A stretch of 26,050 bases of DNA, taken from positions 1 through 26,050 of the forward strand of contig UQRU01000022.1 in the NCBI GenBank assembly GCA_900543475.1, given 5' to 3'. The notes under the pieces were generated by a model. That model had not been told where the DNA came from, ran no database searches, and saw only the letters and a list, made by a program, of their open reading frames with translations. This document shows, in pieces, positions 8,510 through 17,003 of this stretch (position 1 is the stretch's first letter; each line of letters begins with the position of its first letter). The stretch comes from an uncultured Eubacteriales bacterium. GTDB lineage: Bacteria > Bacillota > Clostridia > Christensenellales > CAG-138. A program made the position numbers and the translations under genes.

Positions 8510-8771
8510 GTTGCTCCAGCTCCTGGGCCAACCGCTCAAATACCGCCGGCTCCACCTTATGCTCCAGCGCCCGTTCCAGCGCCCGGATCCTCTGGGCCTT
8601 TGCTAAGCAGGCCGGGTCCTTGCACAAGTATGCCCCCCGGCCAGGCGCCCGGCCGGTGGGGTCCGCGTGGACCTCCCCCTCCGGGGAGCGGACGATGCGG
8701 ATCAATTCCTTTTTCGGCCGCATTTCGCGGCAGCCCACGCACATGCGCATGGGGATCTTCTTTTGCGCCAT
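8502..8771 (-). CDS. ylxR: YlxR family protein (DUF448)
   Basis: The small basic protein (89 residues) has the YlxR signature MCVGCREMRPKKELIRIVR, then GRAPGRGAYLCKDPACL. YlxR/RnpM proteins bind RNA. One characterised homologue modulates RNase P; that role is known for the family and not shown here. It lies between nusA and ylxQ, the conserved arrangement. The ATG at 8771 has an AGGAGA site seven bases upstream. Its stop overlaps ylxQ. Confidence 0.93.
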   Translation of the reverse strand: MAQKKIPMRMCVGCREMRPKKELIRIVRSPEGEVHADPTGRAPGRGAYLCKDPACLAKAQRIRALERALEHKVEPAVFERLAQELEQHG

Positions 8772-8789
8772 AGTCTCTCCTGTGCCGTA

Positions 8790-9902
8790 TTATTGGGGCA
8801 GCTCTTCCCCATACGCGTCCTGGGGCTGGCCTGCGGCGTTCATGTCCGCGTTGTAAATGTCCATATCCTGTTCCGCCTGGGAGCTGGACTTGATATCGAT
8901 CTTCCAGCCGGTGAGTTTGGCGGCCAGGCGCACGTTCTGCCCCTCCTTGCCGATGGCCAGGCTCAGCTGATTGTCCGGCACCACCACCTTGGCGGCCTTT
9001 TCGCTCTCGTTGATATATACCATAAGCACCTTGGCCGGGCTCAGGGATTTGGCGATATACGCGGCCGGGTCGCTGTCCCATTCTATGATATCGATCTTCT
9101 CATTGTGCAGCTCCTGGACGATCCGGTCCACCCGGATGCCCTTTTGCCCCACGCAGGTGCCCACCGCGTCCACCTGGGGATCGCTGGAATATACCGCCAC
9201 CTTGGTGCGGCTGCCCGCCTCCCGGGCGATGGACTTAACATACACCAACCCGGTCTGGATCTCGGGCACCTCCAGCTCGAAGAGCCGCTTCACCAGCCCC
9301 GGATGGGTACGGGAAACCAGGACCTGGGGCCCCTTGCTGGTTTTGCGCACCTCCAGCACATAGACCTTGATCCGGTCGTTGTTGTTGTATTCCTCCCCGG
9401 CGATCATCTCCGCAGGGGGCAACAGGCCGTCGGTCTTGCCCAGCTCCACGTGGACGCCGTTTTTCTCCACCCGCTGAACGATGGCGGTCAGGACCTCGTT
9501 TTCCTTCTCCACGAATTCATCGAAGATCACGCCCCGCTCCGCCTCCCGGATCCGCTGCACCACCACCTGCTTGGCGGTTTGGGCGGCGATGCGGCCGAAT
9601 TTGCGGGGGTCCACTTCTTCCTCCAGCACGTCCCCCACCTCGTAAAGGTGGTTGATCTTCCGGGCGTTGGGCAGGCTGATTTCCGCATAAGGGTCGTTGA
9701 CCTCCTCCACCACGGTCTTGGAGGCGAAGATCTGGACCTCCCCGGTATCCCGGTCCACCACGGCCCGCACGTTGCCGTTGGTTCCATAGTTGCGCTTGTA
9801 AGCTGCGATCAGGGCGGATTCAAAGGCGTCGATGAGGATATCCTTGCTGATTCCCCGCTCCCGCTCAATGTCGCCCAGGGCGGCGATGAATTCGGAATTC
9901 AT
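8790..9902 (-). CDS. nusA: Transcription termination/antitermination factor NusA
   Basis: NusA binds RNA polymerase and nascent RNA and promotes pausing and intrinsic termination. The 370-residue protein has the N-terminal polymerase-binding domain (start [19 protein letters not shown], about 1-125), an S1 domain (about 135-200) and two KH domains. [10 protein letters not shown] marks KH1 and [16 protein letters not shown] marks KH2. The C-terminal acidic repeats found in Proteobacteria are absent, as is usual in Firmicutes. It lies 39 bases after rimP. AAGGAG lies about 12 bases before the ATG, a slightly long spacing. The terminator-like hairpin in the operon leader (10444-10476) is a possible target for its own feedback. 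Confidence 0.97.
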   Translation of the reverse strand: MNSEFIAALGDIERERGISKDILIDAFESALIAAYKRNYGTNGNVRAVVDRDTGEVQIFASKTVVEEVNDPYAEISLPNARKINHLYEVGDVLEEEVDPRKFGRIAAQTAKQVVVQRIREAERGVIFDEFVEKENEVLTAIVQRVEKNGVHVELGKTDGLLPPAEMIAGEEYNNNDRIKVYVLEVRKTSKGPQVLVSRTHPGLVKRLFELEVPEIQTGLVYVKSIAREAGSRTKVAVYSSDPQVDAVGTCVGQKGIRVDRIVQELHNEKIDIIEWDSDPAAYIAKSLSPAKVLMVYINESEKAAKVVVPDNQLSLAIGKEGQNVRLAAKLTGWKIDIKSSSQAEQDMDIYNADMNAAGQPQDAYGEELPQ

Positions 9903-9941
9903 AGGTCAATACGCTCCTTGCTGATTAGTCAAAAGTTAAGG

Positions 9942-10403
9942 TCAAAATTCGATATAGGGCTTTACCTGGGCCGCATCCTTGCGGGAAATGGATAGCTGCC
10001 GGCCATCCGAAAGCTCCAGGGTAAAGCTACCCGCGTCAAAGGCGCGAAGTACGCCTGTATATTCTTTCTTTTTTTCCAAAGGCGCATACAGCTTTGCAGT
10101 AACCTTTTTATCCAGGTTCCGGGCAAAATCCCGGTCCTTCTTCAAAGGCCGGTCCAGGCCGATGGAGGATACGCTCAGGTAATAGGCCTCCTTGATGGGG
10201 TCCGCTTCATCCAGCACCGGGTCCACCGCCCGGCTCACCCGCTCGCAATCGTCCATATCCACGCTGGTGCCGTCCTGCCGTTCCAGGTACAGGGTCAATA
10301 CCCAATTCCCCTGTTCTTTTTGATATTCCACTTCGTCCAGGACATAGCCCATCTCCTCCACCATGGGGCGAAGGAGGGCGTCAACGGTTTCGGTGGTTTT
10401 CAT
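9942..10403 (-). CDS. rimP: Ribosome maturation factor RimP
   Basis: RimP assists 30S subunit assembly. The 153-residue protein shows the family motifs GYVLDEVEYQKEQGNWVLTL, VDMDDCERVSRAVDPVLDE and the block YYLSVSSIGLDRPLKKDRDF. A C-terminal SH3-like domain ends in KDAAQVKPYIEF. Length is normal. It is the first gene of the rimP-nusA-ylxR-ylxQ-infB operon. The ATG at 10403 has AGGTGA eight bases upstream and a promoter about 110 bases upstream. Confidence 0.96.
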   Translation of the reverse strand: MKTTETVDALLRPMVEEMGYVLDEVEYQKEQGNWVLTLYLERQDGTSVDMDDCERVSRAVDPVLDEADPIKEAYYLSVSSIGLDRPLKKDRDFARNLDKKVTAKLYAPLEKKKEYTGVLRAFDAGSFTLELSDGRQLSISRKDAAQVKPYIEF

Positions 10404-10443
10404 TGCCGTATCACCTGCCCATCCTGGCCATAAAGGCCCGTTT

Positions 10444-10476
10444 CAAAACAAAAGAGCGGGATTTTCCCACTCTTTT
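10444..10476 (-). terminator. Attenuator-like intrinsic terminator in the rimP-nusA leader
   Basis: On the minus strand, 12-bp arms (10465-10476 and 10450-10461) pair fully around a 3-base loop, with one G-U wobble. A UUUUGUUUUG tract follows. On the plus strand the same position would be a C-A mismatch, so the structure is better as minus-strand RNA. It lies about 30 bases after the predicted transcription start and 40 bases before rimP. It can therefore only act on the rimP operon transcript itself. Confidence 0.75.
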
Positions 10477-10512
10477 TGTACCATTACAGCTTCATGCTGC
10501 CCAACAAAGGGA

Positions 10513-10541
10513 ATTATATCACAATCTTGCCCCATAAGCAA
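10513..10541 (-). promoter_or_regulatory. Promoter of the rimP-nusA-infB operon
   Basis: On the minus strand a perfect -10 TATAAT (10513-10518) carries the extended TG. A weaker -35 TTGCTT (10536-10541) lies 17 bases upstream. The predicted start near 10506 gives a leader of about 100 nt containing the attenuator-like hairpin. Confidence 0.8.
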
Positions 10542-10564
10542 TAGGAATCTGGGGGGATTTGGAT

Positions 10565-10602
10565 GGTAGGCCAGCAGGGCAGGCCCGGCCAGGGGGCCTA
10601 CC
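10565..10602 (-). other. Inverted repeat after polC
   Basis: An 8-bp perfect inverted repeat (GGTAGGCC, arms 10565-10572 and 10595-10602) surrounds a 22-base GC-rich loop, about 22 bases after the polC stop. No U-tract follows, so it may be a weak terminator, a processing or stabilising stem, or nothing. No better terminator for polC is visible before the rimP promoter. Confidence 0.4.
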
Positions 10603-10624
10603 CGGCATCCATACCATGGGCAGG

Positions 10625-13600
10625 CTAAAACAGGGTCAACTGGTTGGTCTCCGGCAGGCCGGAGAGCACCCCCAGGTCCCGAAGGGCCTGGACCACCGCG
10701 CTGTTGGCGCCGCTGCGGGCCCGGAAGTCCTCTACGGAGAGATAGGGACCGGCCTGGCCGGCCTGGGCCACCGCGTCCGCGGCGGTTTCCCCCACCCCGG
10801 CGATGGAGGAGAAGGGCGGCCGCAGCTTCCCGTCCTCAATGCGAAAGTTCCGGGCGTCGCTTTTATAAAGATCCACCGGCAATAGCTGGATGCCCCGAAG
10901 GTTCATCTCATACACCACCTCCAGGATGGTGAGCAGGTCCGCTTCCTTTTGCTCGATATCGTTGCCCTTTTTTTTGAGGGCCTTGATGTTGTCCAGCACC
11001 GCCTGGGCGCCTCCCTGGGCCGCCGCGATATCGAAGGCGTCCGCCCGCACGGACAAATACACCGCATAAAAGGCCAAGGGCATATGCACCTTGTAGTAAG
11101 CCACCCGGAAAGCCATCATCACATAGGCCGCCGCGTGGGCCCGGGGGAACATGTACTTGATCTTCTTGCAGGAGTCGATGAACCATTCCGGGGTGTTGAT
11201 GCTGCGCATGGCGGCTTCCATCTCTTCGGTGACCCCCCGGCCCTTGCGCACGCTCTCCATGGTTTTAAAGGAGATGGAGGGTTCGCCCCCCCGCAGGATC
11301 AGGTAATTCATAATATCGTCCCGGGTGCAGATCACATCCTTAAGGGTGGCGGTGCCTCCCCGCACCAGGTCCTGGGCGTTGCCCAGCCACACGTCCGTGC
11401 CGTGGGACAGGCCGGAGATACGCACCAACTCCTCCATGGTGGTGGGCCGGGTATCCATGAGCATCTGCCGCACAAAGCTGGTGCCGAATTCCGGTATGGC
11501 CAGGGAGCCCACGTCGCAGCCCAGGGCCTCCAGGGAACAGCCCAAGGGCGCCGAGGAGGAAAAGATGGCCATGGTCTCCCGATCGTCCAGGGGGATGGTC
11601 TTGGGGTCCAGGCCGGTGATGTCCTGGAGCATCCTTAGGGCGGTGGGATCATCGTGGCCCAGGATATCCAGCTTTACCAGCCGGTCGTCCATGGCATGGA
11701 AATCGAAGTGGGTGGTGATCACGTCCACGTCCGTCTTATCCGCAGGCCGCTGGATGGGGGTGAACTCCATGATATCGTTTTCCTTGGGCACGATCACAAT
11801 GCCGCCCGGATGCTGGCCTGTGGTTTTCTTCACCCCGGCGCACCCGGCCACCAGCCGGTCGATCTCCTCCTTGGTGGGGTTTTGCCCCGTTTCATCGCAC
11901 CAGGCCCGCACATACCCATAGACCGTCTTATCCTTCACCCCGGAAATGGTCCCCGCCCGGAAGGCGTGGCCCTCCCCGAACATGGTCTCCGTAAACTTAT
12001 GGGCCACCGGCTGGTATTCCCCGGAGAAGTTCAGGTCGATATCCGGGGTCTTGTCCCCCTTGAACCCCAAAAAGGTCTCGAAGGGGATCTCATAGCCCAG
12101 CTTGTTGAGGGGGGCGCCGCACACCGGGCAAGCCCGGTCCGGCATATCCACCCCGCAGGCGTATTTGGTCCGGTCCACGTCGAAGTCGCTGAACTTGCAC
12201 TTGGGGCAAACATAGTGGGGCTGTAGGGCGTTCACCTCGGTGATCCCCGCCATATTGGCCACAAAGGAGCTGCCCACCGAGCCCCGGGACCCTACCAAAT
12301 ACCCGTCGGACAGGGATTTTTGCACCAGCCGCTGGGCCATCAAATACAAGGACGCATACCCGTTGCCGATGATGGAGGTCAATTCCTTATCCAGCCGCTT
12401 TTGCACCACCTCCGGCAGTGGGTCCCCATAGATGGCATGGGCCCGGGTCATGGCCATGTTCCGCAGCTCCTCGTCCGCCCCGGGGAAGGTGGGGGCGTAG
12501 GTGCCCTTTTCCGAGAGGAAGGGCTTGAGCCGCTCGCAGCTATCCGCAATGGCGTTAGGGTTGTCGATCACCACCGCATGGGCCTTTTCAGGCCCCAGGT
12601 AGGCGAATTCCTCCAGCATTTCATCCGTGGTCTTAAAGTACAGGGGCGCCTGCTCCTCCGCGTCCTCAAAGCCCCGGGCATGCATGATGATGGCCCGGAA
12701 AATGCTGTCGTCCGGCTCTAAGAAGTGCACGTCCCCCGTGGCCACCACCGGCTTGTGGAGGGCGTCCCCCAGGGCCACGATCTTCCGGTTCAGGTCCCGC
12801 AGCCCCTCCTCGTCCGCCACCCGGCCGTTGCGGGTCAGGAAGGCGTTGTTGGCGATGGGTTGGATCTCCAAAAAGTCGTACATCTTGGCCACCTGGGCCA
12901 GTTTTTCCTCCGGCTCCCCCTTGAGCACGCTCTGGAACAGCTCCCCCGCCTCGCAGGCGGAACCCACGATAAGCCCCTGACGGTTCAGGTGCAATAGGCT
13001 CCGGGGGATCCGGGGCACCTTGCGCAGGTGCTCCAGGTGGGCGTAGGATACCAGCCTGTAAAGGTTCACCAACCCCGGCTGGTTCTTGGCGATGATGATG
13101 ATATGATAGGTGCGGCGCTTGGTCTTGGTATCCTGCTGGTCCAGGGCGTGGAACAAGGGCAGCTCCCGGGCCTGCCGCCGGTCCAACTCCGGCAATACCG
13201 AAGCCAATAGAGCCGCCGTGCCCCTGGCGGTCTCCAAAGCGCCCCCCTGGGGCGCCGCCTTGCCCAGGGCGCCTAAAAAGGCGGCCAAGGTCTGGTCCTT
13301 CACCTCCCGCCACAGATCGTGGCTCAGGACGCTAAGGTCCACATATTCCGCCGACAATTCCATCCCATGGGCCGCCCCATGGGCATGGAGCAGGGCCAGC
13401 GCCCCCGGGCCGAAGGCCACCGGGCAGCTCCCTTCCATAAACGCCGAAAGGTCTGTAAGGGCCTCCTTCACCGATGCGCCCCCGGCCAGGGCCTCCTGGG
13501 TCAAGCCGGTTTCCTGGGCCAATTCCGGGGGCAGCAGGGCCCCGCAATCCACCACCCGGTAAAAGGTATCCAGCACTTCCCCTTCCGCTGTGGTCCGCAG

Positions 13601-14869
13601 GGCGGCGATCTCAAACAGGTCGTCCAGCCGAAAGGCCGGGGCCGATGTGACTCCCAGGGCGATATAGGTTTCCGGCCGCTCCACCAGCCGGCAATCCGGC
13701 AACAGATACCCCTCCACCCCCAGGATGGCCTTGATCTCCTGGCCGCCCTTGGTGAGCTTGTCCGCCGCGGACACCGCGTCCGGGAAGGCGTGGACCACCC
13801 CGTGGTCCGTGATGGCGATGGCCCTATGGCCCCAACGGGCCGCAGTGGCCACGGCTTCCTTCACGTTGGTGAGGCCGTCCATGGTGCTCATCTTGGTATG
13901 CAGGTGCAGCTCCACCCGCTTTTCCGGCGCCGTATCCATTCGCTTGGGCATGGAAAAAGCCCCGATGTTCCCCACATGGACGCACATGCGCCGCATGAAT
14001 TCGTCCATGGTATAATCCCCCTGCACCAGCAGCCAGTCCCCTTGCTTCTTGGCGGCTTCCAGCTCGGCCTGCAGCTTTTGCCCCGCCTCCTTCGCCTTGA
14101 TGAACAGCTTGCAGGGCAGGGTATTGGTATGGTCGCTGATGGCAAAGTTGATGATAAAGGCGCCGTTTTTCGTCTCCTTCACCTCCAGGCTGGTGATCTC
14201 TCCGCCGATCACCACCCGGCCCACATCCTCGCTTACCTGGTCCTGGGGGATCCGGTCCTTTTCCTGGATGCGCTTGCCGTACAGCACCCGGGGGCCCTGT
14301 TCCGCCCCCGGCTTTTCGGCGGGCTTTCGTTTGGTCCGACCCGCCGCTTTGGCAGCCGCCTGGCTAAAATCCGGCTTTTCCGGCAGCTTCAGGGGCTCTA
14401 ACCCTTCGTCCGTTTCCGCCAGCACCTGCACCTTTAGGCCATAGGCCTGGGAAAAGGCCGCTTCCGCCCGGCGCAGGGCGCTTCCATCCCCCAGCATCTC
14501 CAAGCAGCCCGGCGCCAGCCGCAGCCGCAGCGCCTTACCCGCTTCCAGGGTGAAGCACGCCCCCTGCAGGGCGGGCCGGATGGTGGGGCAAAGCTCCCGC
14601 AGGCTCTGCTCCAGCACCTTCCCAAGGGCCGCCCCCTGCTCCTCCAATTGAAGGGCCGCCGGCCCGCAAAAGAAAAAGGCCGCCTGTACTGGGCAGCCCA
14701 TGGCGTCCTCCAAGCCCCGGCGGATGGCTTCCATCTGGCCGAGGGTCAGCAGGCTGTCGCTTTGGGCCTCCACCAGCAGCCTGCGCTCCGCCTTATGCAA
14801 AACGGCCTGCCGGACCCTTCCATTTATCGCCCCGTTCTCCCGGAACAGGGCTTCCAAGCCTCCATCCAT
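10625..14869 (-). CDS. polC: DNA polymerase III alpha subunit, PolC type
   Basis: PolC is the main replicative polymerase of low-G+C Gram-positive bacteria. The protein has 1414 residues (B. subtilis 1437). In order: an N-terminal domain (1-210), an OB fold (about 215-300), PHP part one with ELHLHTKMSTMDG (about 320) and ITDHGVVHAFPDA, the exonuclease insert (about 400-560), and PHP part two. Next come a zinc-type Cys cluster (CPKC near 886, CPVC near 912) and the polymerase active site PDIDLNFSGEYQ (about 942). The fingers region FPRAHAAAYVMMAF ends the conserved core. The polymerase motifs look intact. In the insert, however, the proofreading motifs are replaced: DxETTG reads LGVTSA, VAHNAxFD reads VAFGPGAL, and HHRAxxDA reads GGALETA. 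Proofreading is therefore probably lost. The ATG at 14869 has GGAGGA upstream and lies 21 bases after ispG. Confidence 0.97.
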   Translation of the reverse strand: MDGGLEALFRENGAINGRVRQAVLHKAERRLLVEAQSDSLLTLGQMEAIRRGLEDAMGCPVQAAFFFCGPAALQLEEQGAALGKVLEQSLRELCPTIRPALQGACFTLEAGKALRLRLAPGCLEMLGDGSALRRAEAAFSQAYGLKVQVLAETDEGLEPLKLPEKPDFSQAAAKAAGRTKRKPAEKPGAEQGPRVLYGKRIQEKDRIPQDQVSEDVGRVVIGGEITSLEVKETKNGAFIINFAISDHTNTLPCKLFIKAKEAGQKLQAELEAAKKQGDWLLVQGDYTMDEFMRRMCVHVGNIGAFSMPKRMDTAPEKRVELHLHTKMSTMDGLTNVKEAVATAARWGHRAIAITDHGVVHAFPDAVSAADKLTKGGQEIKAILGVEGYLLPDCRLVERPETYIALGVTSAPAFRLDDLFEIAALRTTAEGEVLDTFYRVVDCGALLPPELAQETGLTQEALAGGASVKEALTDLSAFMEGSCPVAFGPGALALLHAHGAAHGMELSAEYVDLSVLSHDLWREVKDQTLAAFLGALGKAAPQGGALETARGTAALLASVLPELDRRQARELPLFHALDQQDTKTKRRTYHIIIIAKNQPGLVNLYRLVSYAHLEHLRKVPRIPRSLLHLNRQGLIVGSACEAGELFQSVLKGEPEEKLAQVAKMYDFLEIQPIANNAFLTRNGRVADEEGLRDLNRKIVALGDALHKPVVATGDVHFLEPDDSIFRAIIMHARGFEDAEEQAPLYFKTTDEMLEEFAYLGPEKAHAVVIDNPNAIADSCERLKPFLSEKGTYAPTFPGADEELRNMAMTRAHAIYGDPLPEVVQKRLDKELTSIIGNGYASLYLMAQRLVQKSLSDGYLVGSRGSVGSSFVANMAGITEVNALQPHYVCPKCKFSDFDVDRTKYACGVDMPDRACPVCGAPLNKLGYEIPFETFLGFKGDKTPDIDLNFSGEYQPVAHKFTETMFGEGHAFRAGTISGVKDKTVYGYVRAWCDETGQNPTKEEIDRLVAGCAGVKKTTGQHPGGIVIVPKENDIMEFTPIQRPADKTDVDVITTHFDFHAMDDRLVKLDILGHDDPTALRMLQDITGLDPKTIPLDDRETMAIFSSSAPLGCSLEALGCDVGSLAIPEFGTSFVRQMLMDTRPTTMEELVRISGLSHGTDVWLGNAQDLVRGGTATLKDVICTRDDIMNYLILRGGEPSISFKTMESVRKGRGVTEEMEAAMRSINTPEWFIDSCKKIKYMFPRAHAAAYVMMAFRVAYYKVHMPLAFYAVYLSVRADAFDIAAAQGGAQAVLDNIKALKKKGNDIEQKEADLLTILEVVYEMNLRGIQLLPVDLYKSDARNFRIEDGKLRPPFSSIAGVGETAADAVAQAGQAGPYLSVEDFRARSGANSAVVQALRDLGVLSGLPETNQLTLF

Positions 14870-14890
14870 ACGGCCGTCCTCCTCTCTCGT

Positions 14891-15952
14891 TTATTGTGCC
14901 GCCAGCATGGCCTTAGCCAGCCGGATCAATTCCCCAATGGCTTCCTCCCGGGGCCGGTTGCCCAGCAGCTTCCCCCGTTGGAACAAGAGCCCCTTGTCCC
15001 CGGCAAAGGCCACCCCCACGTCCGCGTCCCGGGCCTCCCCCGGGCCGTTGACCGCGCAGCCCATCACCGCCACCTTCAGATAGGGCCCCTCCTTGGGCAA
15101 GGCCGCCTCCACCCGCCGCACCACCGGCAACAGGTCAAAGCCCGTGCGGCCGCAGGTGGGGCAGGAGACGATCTCCACCCCCTCCTTGCGAAGGCCCATG
15201 GCCCGCAAAAGCTGCCGGGCCGCCTCCACCTCCTGCACCGGCTCCCCGGTCAGGGAGATCCGCAGGGTATCCCCCAAGCCCTGGTGGAGCAGGATCCCCA
15301 GGCCGGCTGCGGATTTCACCAGCCCCGCGCTGCCGCCCCCCGCCTCGGTGATCCCCAGGTGCAGCGGGTAGGGACAGGCTTGGGCCATCCTTTCATAGGC
15401 GGCCACCGTGGTTTCCACGTCCGAAGCCTTGAGGGAAATCACGATCTCATAAAACCCAGCCTGCTCCAACAGAGCCACATGGGAAAGGGCGCTTTGCACC
15501 AGGGCTTCGGGGGTGGGGCCGCCGTATTTGCGGTAGAGCGCCTTTTCCAGGGAGCCCCCGTTCACCCCGATGCGGATGGGGGCCCCATGGTCCTTGGCGC
15601 AGGCCACCAGCTCCCGAACCTTATCCGCCCCGCCGATGTTTCCCGGGTTGATGCGCACCTTATCCGCCCCGTTTTCCAGGGCCGCCATGGCCAGCCGGTG
15701 GTCAAAATGCACGTCCGCCACCAAGGGGATGGGGCAAGCGGCCCGGATGGCCTTTAAAGCCCCGGCCGCCTCCATATCCGGCACGGTGCAGCGGACGATC
15801 TGGCAGCCTGCGTCCACCAAGGCCCGGATCTGGGCGATGGTGGCAACAGCGTCCCGGGTGTCGGTATTGGTCATGGATTGGATGGTGATGGGGGCGCCGC
15901 CGCCGATGGCCGCCTGCCCCACATGCACCTGGCGGGTTTGCGCACGTTTCAT
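14891..15952 (-). CDS. ispG: 4-hydroxy-3-methylbut-2-enyl-diphosphate synthase
   Basis: IspG (GcpE) catalyses the penultimate step of the MEP isoprenoid pathway with a [4Fe-4S] cluster. The 353-residue protein has the N-terminal TIM-barrel block PITIQSMTNTDTRD and VADVHFDHRLAM. Cluster ligands are visible in SCPTCGRTGFD (Cys near 262 and 265) and VMGCAVNGPGEARDAD (Cys near 297). Length is normal for the two-domain bacterial type. It starts one base after the rseP stop with only a weak GGGG-type site, so translation is probably coupled. dxr of the same pathway lies two genes upstream. Confidence 0.97.
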   Translation of the reverse strand: MKRAQTRQVHVGQAAIGGGAPITIQSMTNTDTRDAVATIAQIRALVDAGCQIVRCTVPDMEAAGALKAIRAACPIPLVADVHFDHRLAMAALENGADKVRINPGNIGGADKVRELVACAKDHGAPIRIGVNGGSLEKALYRKYGGPTPEALVQSALSHVALLEQAGFYEIVISLKASDVETTVAAYERMAQACPYPLHLGITEAGGGSAGLVKSAAGLGILLHQGLGDTLRISLTGEPVQEVEAARQLLRAMGLRKEGVEIVSCPTCGRTGFDLLPVVRRVEAALPKEGPYLKVAVMGCAVNGPGEARDADVGVAFAGDKGLLFQRGKLLGNRPREEAIGELIRLAKAMLAAQ

Positions 15953-15953
15953 A

Positions 15954-16994
15954 TCAGAACCCCAATAGCGCCCGCACGTCCTGCACCGTCAGCAGGATCA
16001 CCAGGGCGAACAGCAGGATCAAGCCTGCAAAATGGATCATGCCTTCCTTTTCCGGAGGGATCGCCTTGCCCCGGATGCCTTCCAGGGCCACGAACACCAG
16101 CCGGCCCCCGTCCAGGCCCGGGATGGGGAACAGGTTCAAAAGCCCCAGGTTGATGGTGATCAGCACCCCCAGCCGCAGGATGGTCTCCCAGCCGTAGCGG
16201 ACGAATTCGCTCATCACGGAAATGGTGCCCACCGGGCCCATCAAATCCCCCTCCTGCACCCCGGTGCTGAACATCTGGCCGATGGCGGTTATCATCTCCC
16301 TTACGATGTTCCACACATAGCCAAAGGAATCCCCCATGGCCTCCAGCACCCCGTAGGTGCGCCGGGCCGGGGAAAAGGTAATGCCGATCAGGTTATAGCC
16401 GGCCTCCTGGTTATAGATGTCCCGGATGGTCAAGTCCAGCTTTTCCCCGTCCCGCAATACGGTGATGGTCACCGCCTCCGGGTCTGCGGCCTGGATGGCG
16501 GGGGCGGCCTCCGCATAGCTCAACAGCCGCTTGCCGTCCACCGCGTAGAGCATATCCCCCACCTGCATCCCCGCCTGTTGTGCCGGGGAATCCGCAAAGG
16601 AAAATTCCTGGACCTGGGCCGCCACGTCCCCAAAGATCCCCAGGGCAAAGGCTGCCAGCACCACCGCCAGCACCACGTTCATCAGCGGCCCCGCCGCCAC
16701 CACCACCGCCCGTTTCCAGGGCTTCTGGGCGTTGAAGGGCAAGGGCGCGTCCTGTTTGACGGGCAGGTTGTCGTCCTCCCCGTAAAAGCGGCACATGCCC
16801 CCCAGGGGCAGGGCCCGAAGGGAGTACTGAATCCCCTTTTTCTCGGTTTTCCATACCACCGGCCCCATGCCGATGGCGTATTCCAATATGCCAAAGCCCA
16901 AAAGCCGGCCTGCGGCATAGTGTCCCAGCTCATGCACCGCCACAAACACGGTGAGCATGAGAAGCGCACCTAGGATGGATAACAGATTTGCCAA
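15954..16994 (-). CDS. rseP: RIP metalloprotease (site-2 protease), M50 family
   Basis: This intramembrane zinc protease (RseP/RasP type) cuts membrane-bound anti-sigma factors and leftover signal peptides. The 346-residue protein carries the zinc motif HELGH at 21-25 in the first membrane segment. A second segment follows (about 95-120), then a single PDZ domain (about 125-205, with PAQQAGMQVGDMLYAVDG). The third zinc ligand is in LFPIPGLDGGRLVF (about 294), and a last membrane segment ends near the C-terminus. The start appears to be TTG at 16994, because no ATG precedes HELGH at a suitable distance. GGAGGT at 17006-17011, formed by the last dxr codons, lies 11 bases upstream. The substrate is unknown. 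Confidence 0.94.
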   Translation of the reverse strand: MANLLSILGALLMLTVFVAVHELGHYAAGRLLGFGILEYAIGMGPVVWKTEKKGIQYSLRALPLGGMCRFYGEDDNLPVKQDAPLPFNAQKPWKRAVVVAAGPLMNVVLAVVLAAFALGIFGDVAAQVQEFSFADSPAQQAGMQVGDMLYAVDGKRLLSYAEAAPAIQAADPEAVTITVLRDGEKLDLTIRDIYNQEAGYNLIGITFSPARRTYGVLEAMGDSFGYVWNIVREMITAIGQMFSTGVQEGDLMGPVGTISVMSEFVRYGWETILRLGVLITINLGLLNLFPIPGLDGGRLVFVALEGIRGKAIPPEKEGMIHFAGLILLFALVILLTVQDVRALLGF

Positions 16995-17003
16995 TTGTGT
17001 TTA

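Noticed and set aside
13319..14401. A 360-codon plus-strand ORF opposite polC
   Set aside because: It is antisense to conserved PolC motifs, rich in His/Gln/Pro, and has no recognisable domain.
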